A DNA stretch of 64,000 bases from Bacillota bacterium (lineage in GTDB: Bacteria; Bacillota; Clostridia; Oscillospirales; Acutalibacteraceae): NCBI GenBank assembly GCA_023412715.1, contig JAEZCC010000044.1:62001-126000 (forward strand), in the 5' to 3' direction. Position numbers and translations under genes: made by a program. Of this stretch, positions 37,601-46,700 are shown one piece after another. The notes under the pieces are model-generated. The model was given only the letters and a program-made list of their open reading frames with translations, ran no database searches and was not told the origin of the DNA. Each line of letters opens with the position of its first letter. Positions within the stretch are counted from its first letter, which is position 1.

Positions 37601-38317
37601 TTGCAGCCAAAATATAAGCGTATTCTGCTGAAGTTAAGCGGTGAGAGCCTGGCCGGGGCGCACACGCACGGCATCGATTTCGATACGGTGCTGAAAATCT
37701 GCGAGCCGATCCAGAAGCTGTCGCAGATGGGGGTGCAGATCGGCATTGTGGTGGGCGGAGGCAATTTCTGGCGGGGACGCTCCAGCGGCAAAATGGACCG
37801 CACGCGCGCCGACCACATGGGCATGCTGGCCACGACCATCAACGCCCTCGGCGTGGCGGACGCGCTGGAACAGCTTGGCCTGAGCGTGCGCGTGCAGACG
37901 GCCATCGCCATGCAGCAGATTGCCGAACCGTATATCCGCAACAGGGCCGTGCGCCATCTTGAAAAGGGCCGGGTGGTCGTTTTCGGGTGCGGCACGGGCA
38001 ACCCGTTCTTCTCGACGGATACGGCGGCGGCCCTTCGCGCGGCCGAAATCGACGCCAACATCATCCTGAAGGCCACCATGGTGGACGGCGTGTACGACAG
38101 CGACCCGAAGCTCAACCCGAACGCCGTCAGGTTCGACGAACTGACCTACCTCGACGTGCTGAACCGGAATCTTCAGGTCATGGACAGCACGGCCGCGTCG
38201 CTCTGCAAAGACAACCACATCCCGATTCTTGTGTTCAGCATTTCCGACCCGGAAAACATCGTCCGGGCGGTCTGCGGGGAACCGATAGGCACGATTGTGA
38301 AGGAGGAGTTGCAATGA
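37601..38317 (+). CDS. pyrH: UMP kinase
   Basis: PyrH (238 aa) phosphorylates UMP to UDP; it is a hexameric amino-acid-kinase-fold enzyme, unrelated to cytidylate kinase. It begins with [16 protein letters not shown] and has [11 protein letters not shown] and [13 protein letters not shown]. The start is probably the TTG at 37601, 8 bases after GGGAG; the GTG at 37592 overlaps that site. The stop overlaps frr by 4 bases. Confidence 0.96.
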   Translation: MQPKYKRILLKLSGESLAGAHTHGIDFDTVLKICEPIQKLSQMGVQIGIVVGGGNFWRGRSSGKMDRTRADHMGMLATTINALGVADALEQLGLSVRVQTAIAMQQIAEPYIRNRAVRHLEKGRVVVFGCGTGNPFFSTDTAAALRAAEIDANIILKATMVDGVYDSDPKLNPNAVRFDELTYLDVLNRNLQVMDSTAASLCKDNHIPILVFSISDPENIVRAVCGEPIGTIVKEELQ

Positions 38318-38868
38318 AAGAAATTCTGACCGACGCCGAGAACCACATGCAGAAAAGCATCAGCGTGCTTCTGGCGGATTATGGCGCCGTGAGGGCGGGC
38401 CGTGCGAACCCGGCCGTGCTCGACAAGATCCGGGTGGACTACTATGGCACGCCGACCCCCATCAACCAGCTGGCCGCCGTCTCGGTCAGCGAGGCGCGCG
38501 TGCTTACCGTCCAGCCCTGGGACATGACGGTCTGCCGCGCCGTTGAAAAGGCGATTGAGACTTCCGAGCTTGGCATCAATCCGCAGAGCGACGGAAAGGT
38601 CATCCGCCTTGCGTTCCCGCCGCTTTCGGAGGAACGCCGCCGCGACCTTGTAAAAGAGATCAGCAAGATGGCCGAAGAGTGCAAGGTAGCCGTCCGCTCC
38701 ATCCGCCGCGAGGCGATGGAAAAGCTCAAGGCGCAGAAAAAAAATTCGGAGCTTACGGAAGACGAACTGAAGCAGGCCGAAAAAAAGGCGCAGGAACTGA
38801 CCGATAAATACTGCAAAAAGGCCGACGAGGCTTTCGAGAACAAGAAAAAGGAAATTTTGGAGATATAA
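38314..38868 (+). CDS. frr: Ribosome recycling factor
   Basis: RRF (184 aa) splits post-termination ribosomes together with EF-G. The family stretches [28 protein letters not shown] and [32 protein letters not shown] are all present. AGGAGGAG lies before the ATG, which overlaps the pyrH stop. Conserved pyrH-frr-uppS-cdsA order. Confidence 0.98.
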   Translation: MKEILTDAENHMQKSISVLLADYGAVRAGRANPAVLDKIRVDYYGTPTPINQLAAVSVSEARVLTVQPWDMTVCRAVEKAIETSELGINPQSDGKVIRLAFPPLSEERRRDLVKEISKMAEECKVAVRSIRREAMEKLKAQKKNSELTEDELKQAEKKAQELTDKYCKKADEAFENKKKEILEI

Positions 38869-38872
38869 GCAC

Positions 38873-39580
38873 ATGGCAGACAGGGTTTTACCCCGGCACC
38901 TCGGCATCATTATGGACGGGAACGGCCGCTGGGCGAAGAAACGCGGCCTTCCCCGTTCGGCGGGCCATGCCGCAGGTGCGGCCGTTTTCAAGACAATCGT
39001 GCGTTACTGCAGCAAAATCGGGATCCAGTACCTTACGGTCTATGCCTTCTCCACCGAAAACTGGCGCCGCCCGCAGCAGGAGGTTTTGGCGCTGACGTCG
39101 CTTTTCAAGCAGTACCTGCGCGACGCGCTGACCAATTTTCTGCAGGAAAACGTCAAAGTCCGTTTTTTGGGTGATACGTCCGTCTTTGACCCGCAGCTGA
39201 AAGAGCTGATTGCCGACGTGGAGCATGTGTCCGAAAACCGGACCGGCATGGTGCTGAACATCGCCCTCAACTACGGCGGCAGGGCGGAAATCGTGCGGGC
39301 GGCCAGAATGCTGCTGGGCGACGTCCAGAGCGGCAGGGTTTCTGCGGAATCCATCGACGAAGAAGCGCTGTCCGGCCGGATGTATACGGCGGGGGAGCCC
39401 GACCCCGACTTGATTATCCGCCCGAGCGGCGAAAAACGGCTCTCCAATTTTCTGCTCTGGCAGTCGGCCTATGCGGAGTTTTGCGCGATGGATGTCCTGT
39501 GGCCGGATTTCAGGCCGTCTGATCTGGAGCGCGCGCTGGACGATTACGCGGCCCGCAACAGGCGCTTTGGAGGGATTTGA
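38873..39580 (+). CDS. uppS: Isoprenyl (undecaprenyl) diphosphate synthase
   Basis: UppS (235 aa) is the cis-prenyltransferase that builds the C55 lipid carrier for cell-wall synthesis. It has IIMDGNGRWAKKRGLPRSAGH with the catalytic Asp, YAFSTENWRRP and RPSGEKRLSNFLLWQSAYAE. It starts 4 bases after frr and precedes cdsA, the conserved order. Confidence 0.97.
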   Translation: MADRVLPRHLGIIMDGNGRWAKKRGLPRSAGHAAGAAVFKTIVRYCSKIGIQYLTVYAFSTENWRRPQQEVLALTSLFKQYLRDALTNFLQENVKVRFLGDTSVFDPQLKELIADVEHVSENRTGMVLNIALNYGGRAEIVRAARMLLGDVQSGRVSAESIDEEALSGRMYTAGEPDPDLIIRPSGEKRLSNFLLWQSAYAEFCAMDVLWPDFRPSDLERALDDYAARNRRFGGI

Positions 39581-39581
39581 T

Positions 39582-40400
39582 TTGAGAGAGAGGGTTACTT
39601 CCGCCATTTCGCTGGTCTTTTTTCTGGCGGCGATTGTTATCTTCAACCGATCTTTTCCCCTTGCCCTGAACATCGCAATCGCCGTGATTTCTTTTCTCGG
39701 CGTTTACGAGATCCTTTCCGCGCTCGGTATGCTGAAAAACTATATCCTCATGCTGCCGTCCCTTGTGTTCGCGGCTGTTTTCCCGTTTCTGCAGACTTCT
39801 CTGCAGCAGGATGCGGGATATTTTTTATACACGGTGGTCATTTTTGCGGGGCTGATCGCTTATCACGCCATGGTGACGTTCCGGGAAGTCGGCGTCATCT
39901 ACAGCATGGCGGTCATCATCCCGACGGCGCTGGGGACTCTTGTGGAGCTGCGCGCCCTCGGCGGGGCGCACGGCATGTTTTACGTGCTGATCGGCATCTT
40001 TTCCGCCTGGGTTTCCGACGTCGGCGGATTCTTTGCGGGCCGCCTTTTCGGCAGGCACAAGCTCTGCCCAAGTGTAAGCCCCAAGAAGACGGTCGAAGGG
40101 GTCGTCGGCTCCTTTGTGCTGAATATCGCCGCCATGCTGCTGGGCGGGCTGCTGTTCCAGAGTTTTTATTCGAACAGCGTCAAGGTGTCTTTCCTGCCGC
40201 TTCTCATCATTGGCGTGGCTGGCACGGTGCTTTCGGTCATCGGCGACCTGAGCTTTTCGCTCATCAAGCGCAGCTGCCATATCAAGGATTTCAGCGAGAT
40301 CATTCCGGGACACGGCGGCATCCTCGACCGCTTCGACAGCGTGATTTTCGAGGCGCCGTTCGTATTCCTCCTCGTGCAGATCCTTCCGATTGTAAAATAG
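39582..40400 (+). CDS. cdsA: Phosphatidate cytidylyltransferase
   Basis: CdsA (272 aa) makes CDP-diacylglycerol from phosphatidic acid and CTP. It has about seven to eight membrane segments and the family signature in the stretch IKRSCHIKDFSEIIPGHGG followed by ILDRFDS. The start is the TTG at 39582 (LRERVTSAIS), 7 bases after GGAGGG; the in-frame extension upstream overlaps uppS and lacks a ribosome-binding site. Confidence 0.96.
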   Translation: MRERVTSAISLVFFLAAIVIFNRSFPLALNIAIAVISFLGVYEILSALGMLKNYILMLPSLVFAAVFPFLQTSLQQDAGYFLYTVVIFAGLIAYHAMVTFREVGVIYSMAVIIPTALGTLVELRALGGAHGMFYVLIGIFSAWVSDVGGFFAGRLFGRHKLCPSVSPKKTVEGVVGSFVLNIAAMLLGGLLFQSFYSNSVKVSFLPLLIIGVAGTVLSVIGDLSFSLIKRSCHIKDFSEIIPGHGGILDRFDSVIFEAPFVFLLVQILPIVK

Positions 40401-40452
40401 CGGGCGGGCTTTGCCGTATTTCCGCAATAATATCATAAATTGGTGAATACTA

Positions 40453-41616
40453 ATGAAACGATCTTTATCCGTATTAGGCTCGACCGGTTCTATCGGCACC
40501 CAGACGCTCGACGTTGCGCGCAGCTTGGGTCTGCATGTCTGCGCGCTCGCGGCCAACCGCAGCGTCCGCCTGCTCGAGAGCCAGATCCGTGAGTTCCGGC
40601 CCGGTCTGGCGGCGGTCTACGACCCAAGTGCCGCCGCGGAACTGAGAGCCGCCGTCGCCGATCTGCCCGTAAAGGTCGTGCAGGGCATGGAAGGGCTGTG
40701 CGAGGCGGCGTCCGCGCCGGAAGCCGACCTCGTCTGCAATTCCGTCGTCGGCATGGTCGGCCTGGAGCCGACGCTCGCCGCCCTCTGCGCGGGCAAAGAC
40801 GTCGCGCTTGCCAATAAAGAGACGCTTGTGACGGGCGGCGCGCTGGTGATGGATGCCGCGAAGGCGCATCACGTGACGGTTTTTCCCGTCGACAGCGAGC
40901 ATTCCGCCGTCTTTCAGTGCCTGCAGGGATGCCCCGAGAAAAAGGCCTTAAAGCGGATTATCCTGACGGCTTCGGGCGGACCGTTTTTCGGGTGGAGCGC
41001 CGAACGCCTGCGCGCGGTGACCCCGGAACAGGCCCTGCACCACCCGAACTGGAAGATGGGCCCGAAAATCACCGTCGATTCCGCCACCATGATGAACAAG
41101 GGCCTTGAGATCGTTGAGGCCTCGTGGCTGTTCGGGCTGCCGTCTTCGCGCATCGACGTGCTGATTCAGCGGGAAAGCGTCGTCCATTCCATGATTGAGT
41201 ACGAGGACAATTCCGTGATTGCCCAGCTCGGCGTCCCGGATATGCGCGTCCCGATTCAGTATGCCGTCACGTGGCCGCAGAGGCTTCCTTCCCCGGCCGG
41301 GCGGCTAGACCTCGCCGCATACGGCTCCCTGACCTTCGCCGGGCCGGACGAAGAGACCTTCCAATGCCTTGCGGCCTGCAGAAATGCGCTGGAGCGCGGC
41401 GGGCTTGCGCCGACGGCTGCGAACGGCGCGAACGAGGCGGCGGTGGAGCTCTTTTTGCAGCGGAAAGTCTCTTTCCCCGACATCGGCCGCCTGGTCACGT
41501 CCGCCATGGAGCACCAGCCGGACGCGGAGGGCCCCCTGACGCTGGAAAGTATTCGAAAAGCTGACGCCGAAGCTCGCGGCTTTGTTGCCGAGGAGTGCCG
41601 GCAATTATTGAGGTGA
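40453..41616 (+). CDS. dxr: 1-deoxy-D-xylulose 5-phosphate reductoisomerase
   Basis: Dxr (387 aa) carries out the first committed step of the MEP isoprenoid pathway. It starts with the NADPH-binding GSTGSIGTQTLDVARS and has ANKETLVTGG, PVDSEHSAVFQCLQG, LTASGGPF, NWKMGPKITVDSATMMNKGLE and VHSMIEYEDNSV. The pathway genes ispG (42693) and ispH (60266) are also in the window. It lies 52 bases after cdsA. Confidence 0.98.
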   Translation: MKRSLSVLGSTGSIGTQTLDVARSLGLHVCALAANRSVRLLESQIREFRPGLAAVYDPSAAAELRAAVADLPVKVVQGMEGLCEAASAPEADLVCNSVVGMVGLEPTLAALCAGKDVALANKETLVTGGALVMDAAKAHHVTVFPVDSEHSAVFQCLQGCPEKKALKRIILTASGGPFFGWSAERLRAVTPEQALHHPNWKMGPKITVDSATMMNKGLEIVEASWLFGLPSSRIDVLIQRESVVHSMIEYEDNSVIAQLGVPDMRVPIQYAVTWPQRLPSPAGRLDLAAYGSLTFAGPDEETFQCLAACRNALERGGLAPTAANGANEAAVELFLQRKVSFPDIGRLVTSAMEHQPDAEGPLTLESIRKADAEARGFVAEECRQLLR

Positions 41617-41622
41617 TCTGTT

Positions 41623-42693
41623 ATTATCCGGGCTATTCTGATTATCATTGCAGTCTTTCTGTTCAGCTTCATGATTTTTATTCATGAATTCGGCCATTTC
41701 TTTACGGCAAAGCTTTGCGGAATCCGCGTCAACCAGTTTTCCATCGGGATGGGGCCGATTCTGTTCCATAAACAGAAGGGAGAAACCGATTATGAGCTGA
41801 GGCTGCTGCCCATCGGCGGATTCTGCGCGATGGAAGGCGAGGACGCAGGCAGCGACGACGCCCGGGCGTTCAGCAACAAACCGGTCTGGAAAAGGATCCT
41901 TGTGATTATTATGGGCGGCGTGATGAACCTGCTGTTCGGCCTTGTCCTCATGATGATCCTTCTGGGACAGCAGACGGCCTTTTCCTCCACCACGATTTCG
42001 CAGTTCGCGCCGAAATCTGCGCTGGAGGCGGCGGGCCTGCAGAAGGGCGACACCTTCGTTTCAGTCGACCATTACCGCGTTTACGGGGACCGCGACCTGT
42101 CTTTCGCGCTGGCGACGGCGAACCCCAAGTCGGTCGATATCGAGGTCGCCCGGGACGGCAAGCTGCTTTCGTTTCAGAACGTTAAATTCGCCACGCAGCA
42201 GATGGGCGGAAAAGATTACATCAGCCTCGATTTTTACGTGCGGCCCATTCAGAAAAACCCGGTCACGCTGCTGACCAAGTCGGCTCAGGACATCGTCTCG
42301 ACCGTGCGGCTCGTGTGGTACAGCCTTGTGGGCATGCTGACCGGGAAATTCGGCCTCAAGGACATGGCCGGGCCGGTCGGCGCGGCGGACGCCGTGGGGC
42401 AGGTCATCACGGCCGGCCTGAAGGAGAGCATTCTGGCGGGTCTCAACAACGTATTGAATATCATGATGATGCTGACGGTCAACCTCGGCGTGCTGAACCT
42501 TGTGCCGTTCCCGGCGCTGGATGGCGGCAAGCTTCTGTTCCTGCTGATTGAGGGCGTCCGCCGCAAACCGATCCGGCAGCAGTATCAGGGCGTTGTCGAA
42601 ACGGTTGGGTTCTGCCTGCTGATGGGTTTCATGGTGATTGTCACCTACAGCGATATTTTACGCCTGTTTACCGGAAAGGGGCTTGGCGGATAA
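41623..42693 (+). CDS. rseP: RIP metalloprotease RseP, probable AUU start
   Basis: This site-2 protease cleaves membrane-embedded anti-sigma factors or remnants. The zinc site HEFGH lies in the first membrane segment, a PDZ domain follows in the middle (about residues 115-200), and the second metal-binding stretch NLVPFPALDGGKLLF and further membrane segments come after it. The first ATG in frame (41671) would leave four residues before HEFGH and has no ribosome-binding site. Between the upstream stop (41614) and that ATG there is no ATG, GTG or TTG in frame, but ATT at 41623 lies 7 bases after GAGGTG (41610-41615) and gives a proper hydrophobic N-terminus (IIRAILIIIAVFLFSFMIF). So an AUU start (or CTG 41638) is likely; total about 356 aa. 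Confidence 0.85.
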   Translation: MIRAILIIIAVFLFSFMIFIHEFGHFFTAKLCGIRVNQFSIGMGPILFHKQKGETDYELRLLPIGGFCAMEGEDAGSDDARAFSNKPVWKRILVIIMGGVMNLLFGLVLMMILLGQQTAFSSTTISQFAPKSALEAAGLQKGDTFVSVDHYRVYGDRDLSFALATANPKSVDIEVARDGKLLSFQNVKFATQQMGGKDYISLDFYVRPIQKNPVTLLTKSAQDIVSTVRLVWYSLVGMLTGKFGLKDMAGPVGAADAVGQVITAGLKESILAGLNNVLNIMMMLTVNLGVLNLVPFPALDGGKLLFLLIEGVRRKPIRQQYQGVVETVGFCLLMGFMVIVTYSDILRLFTGKGLGG

Positions 42694-43733
42694 TGCGGAA
42701 ATCGAGAAGAATCACGGTCGGCTCCGTTCCCGTCGGGGGCGGGGCGGGCGTGACGGTCCAGTCCATGCTGAATACTCCGGCGGACGACATAGCGGCCGGC
42801 GTCCGGCAGGCGCGGTCGCTTGCCGCCGCCGGCTGCGACATTCTGCGCGCGGCGATTCCGGATCAGGCCGCTGTCGCGCTGATTCCCGCCGTGAAAAGCG
42901 CAGTCGATACCCCGCTTGTCGCGGACATCCATTTTGACTACCGGCTGGCGCTGGCGGCCGCCGAAGCGGGGGCGGACGCCATCCGCATCAACCCCGGCAA
43001 CATCGGCGGCGACGAAAGGGTCCGGGCCGTCGCCGCGGCCTGCCGCCAAAGGGGGATCCCAATCCGCGTGGGCGTCAATTCCGGCTCCGTCCAGAAGCCC
43101 ATCCTTGCAAAGTACGGCGGGCCGACGGCGCAGGCTTTGGCGGAAAGCGCGCTGTCCCACGCCTTTCTGCTTGAAAAATGCGGCTTTACCGACATTGTGC
43201 TCTCCATCAAATCCTCCGACGTGAACACCATGATTTCCGCGAACGAGATCATCGCCAAACGGTGCGACTACCCGCTGCACCTTGGCGTCACCGAGGCGGG
43301 CGGCGAGCGCATCGGCATCGTGAAATCCGCCGTCGGCATCGGCTCGCTGCTGCGCGAGGGCATCGGCGACACCATCCGCGTTTCGCTGACCGCCGACCCG
43401 GTGCGCGAGGTAGAGGCAGGCATCGACATTCTGAAGGCGCTCGGCCTGCGGAAGGGTGTCCGCATCATTTCGTGCCCGACCTGCGGCAGGACGCGCATCG
43501 ATCTCATCCCCATCGAGCAGGAGGTGGAGCGGCGCCTTGCAGGCTGCAAGAAAGACATCACGGTCGCCGTGATGGGCTGCGCCGTAAACGGCCCCGGCGA
43601 GGCGAGGGAGGCCGACGTCGGCATTGCGGGCGGCGACGGATGCGGCCTCGTTTTCCGCAGGGGCGAGATTGTCAGGCGCGTTCCCGAGGAAAAGCTGGTC
43701 GAAGCCCTGATGCGGGAAATTGAAAATCTGTAA
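42693..43733 (+). CDS. ispG: 4-hydroxy-3-methylbut-2-en-1-yl diphosphate synthase
   Basis: IspG (346 aa) is the iron-sulfur enzyme that makes HMBPP, the next-to-last MEP step, the substrate of IspH (60266). It has VGGGAGVTVQSMLNTP, RINPGNIGG, and the cluster cysteines CPTCGRT and MGCAVNGPGEA near the C-terminus. The start overlaps the rseP stop by one base. Confidence 0.97.
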   Translation: MRKSRRITVGSVPVGGGAGVTVQSMLNTPADDIAAGVRQARSLAAAGCDILRAAIPDQAAVALIPAVKSAVDTPLVADIHFDYRLALAAAEAGADAIRINPGNIGGDERVRAVAAACRQRGIPIRVGVNSGSVQKPILAKYGGPTAQALAESALSHAFLLEKCGFTDIVLSIKSSDVNTMISANEIIAKRCDYPLHLGVTEAGGERIGIVKSAVGIGSLLREGIGDTIRVSLTADPVREVEAGIDILKALGLRKGVRIISCPTCGRTRIDLIPIEQEVERRLAGCKKDITVAVMGCAVNGPGEAREADVGIAGGDGCGLVFRRGEIVRRVPEEKLVEALMREIENL

Positions 43734-43748
43734 AGGAAGAATCTCGGT

Positions 43749-46700
43749 GTGAAACAATTCGGCGATTTTTTCAGCTCTTACATAACGGTGTCGGACCTGC
43801 CGGAAACAATCCGCGGCGGAGAGATCCTCTCTCTTTCCATCGATTCCGGAAGCAGGATCCTGACGGCTCAGGTCCGCTTTTCCGGCCTTGTGGAACGGAC
43901 TGCGCTTTATCACCTGGAAAGCCGCCTTTCCGCCTGCGAATCGCTCCGCCTTGTGCGCGCCTGCGTGAATCCGCTTTTCCCGGAAACATGTTTTTCGCTT
44001 GATTACTACCCGAGCCTTGTCATGGAGCTGAAGCGCCGCGACGCCTGCATCAACGGGACCCTCAAGGATTCCACCCCGCGCCTCGACGAAAACAGCGGTC
44101 TTGTGATTACCCTGAGCCACGGGGGCCTGGAAGTGCTTCTGGCCCGCCATGCGGATCGCGAGCTTTCCCGGCTGATTCAGGAAGAATTCGGCCTGCATCT
44201 TCCGGTCCGGTTCGACGGGGTGACGAAAATACAGGAGACGGACAAGGCCTATATTGAAAAAAAGCAGACGCTGGATGAAAAGAAGCGCAGGGAGGCCGTC
44301 GCCGAATTTGTCGATTCCGGCACCGTAGATAAAAAGAAGAAGGGCCCCGCCTCCCATGTCGTCAGCGTCCGGAAGGGCGACACGCTTTTCCCGTCCGTCG
44401 TCCCCGGCAGCGCCAGGGAGCTTTACGGCCGCATCCCGAGGGACAAGCCGATCCCCATTTCCAAAATCACGCCGGACATCGGCAGCGCCACGGTCTGGGG
44501 CGAGATTTTTTCCGTCGAGCAGCGGGACACGCGCGACAGGCAGAGAAGAATCTATTCGGTGAATATCACGGATTACACCGGATCCATAACCATGAAAATC
44601 ATCGAAACGGTGGATCGGTGCAAAACGCTGGACACGCTCTCGAGAGGGATGTCCGTGCTGGCCCGGGGCGATGTGGAATACGACAAGTACGACCATGAGA
44701 TCGTGCTTCGCCCGAAGGCAGCCGCGTCGGTGGAACTGCTGAAGGTGACGGATTCCGCGGAAAAGAAGCGCGTGGAGCTTCACATGCACACCAGCATGTC
44801 GGCGATGGACGGCGTGACCTCCGCGGCGGATCTTATCAACCGCGCGGCAGAGTGGGGCCACAGCGCCGTGGCCATTACCGACCACGGCGTGGCCCAGGCC
44901 TACCCGGACGCGATGAACGCCGCCGAAAGCCTTGCGAAAAAGGGGAAACCCATCAAGGTCATCTACGGCATGGAGGCCTATTTTGTCAACGACCTCGTCC
45001 CGGCGGTCAAGGGCAGGACCGACAGGGCGCTGGACGGCGAGCTGATTTCGTTCGACATTGAAACGACCGGCCTCAGCCCGGCGGGCGACCGCATCACCGA
45101 AATCGGCGCCGTGCGCCTGAAGGGCGGGGAAGTGCTGGATTCTTTCGACACGTTCGTCGACCCGGAGCGCCCTATCCCGGCGAAAATCACGCAGCTGACG
45201 AGCATCACGGACGAAATGGTGAGGGACGCCCCGAAAGAGAGAGAGGCTCTGGAGGCGTTTTTCCGCTTCTGCGGGGAAGACGCCGTCCTGATTGCGCACA
45301 ATGCGGATTTCGACACCTCTTTCATCCGCGCGGCCGCAAAGCGCTGCGGAATGGAATTTGAGAATGCCTACATCGACACCGTGCCCATGTGCCGTTCCCT
45401 GCTGAAAAATATCAGGAACGTCAAGCTCGACACGGTCGCAAAATACCTGAAGCTGGAGGACTTCCATCATCACCGCGCCTGCGACGACGCCGCCGTGCTG
45501 GGAAAAATATTTCTTCGCCTTGCCCAGCGCCTGAAAGAGGACGCCGGCGCCCGGAAGGTCATGGACATCAACACGTCGCTTGCAGGCGGCGACGTCAAGA
45601 AAATGAAGTCCTACCATATGATTCTGCTCGCCAAGAACAAGGCGGGCCTGAAAAATCTTTACAGGCTTATCTCGAAATCGCACCTCGACTACTTCTACAG
45701 GAATCCGCGTATCCCGAAGACGGAGCTGATCCGGTACCGCGAGGGAATCCTGATCGGCAGCGCGTGCCAGGCCGGGGAGCTGTATCAGGCCGTTTCCACG
45801 GGCCAGCCGTGGCCCGTCCTGTGTGAAATCGCGTCTTTTTACGACTATCTTGAAATTCAGCCGCTCGGCAACAACGAGTTCATGGTGCGCGAGGGAATGG
45901 TCCCGGAGGAGGAAAAGCTCCGCGAGTTCAACCGCACCATCGTGAAGCTCGGCAAGACTCTCGGCAAGCCGGTCGTTGCAACCTGCGACGTGCATTTCAT
46001 GGATCCGAAGGACGGCGCGTACCGCCGTATCCTGATGGCCGGCCAGGGCTATAAGGACACGGACGATCAGGCTCCGCTCTTTTTCCGCACCACGGACGAA
46101 ATGCTGGAGGAATTCTCATATCTGGGCAAGGACACGGCCTACGAGGTCGTCGTGGAGAACACGAACCAAATCGCCGACGAGGTTGAGCAGATCCGTCCGA
46201 TCCCGGAGGGCACGTTCCCGCCGTTCATCGCGGGGGCCGAGGAGCAGCTCACCTCCATTACCTGGAAGCGCGCGAAAGAGCTTTACGGCGATCCTCTGCC
46301 GGAAATCGTGCAGAAACGCCTGGAACGCGAGCTCGGCTCCATCACGAAGCACGGTTTTTCCATTCTGTACATGACGGCGCAGAAGCTCGTCGCCGACTCC
46401 GTCGGGCACGGGTATCTGGTCGGCTCGCGTGGTTCCGTCGGCTCGTCGTTTGTGGCGAACATGGCGGGCATTTCCGAGGTGAACCCGCTGATGCCGCACT
46501 ACGTGTGCCCCAAATGCCGGCACAGCGAATTTGTCACGGACGGCAGCGTCGGAAGCGGCTTCGACCTGCCGCCGAAGAAATGCCCCGTCTGCGGAACGGA
46601 GTACAACCGCGACGGGCACAACATCCCGTTCGAAACCTTTCTGGGGTTCGACGGCGACAAGACGCCGGATATCGACCTGAACTTTTCGGGCGAATATCAG

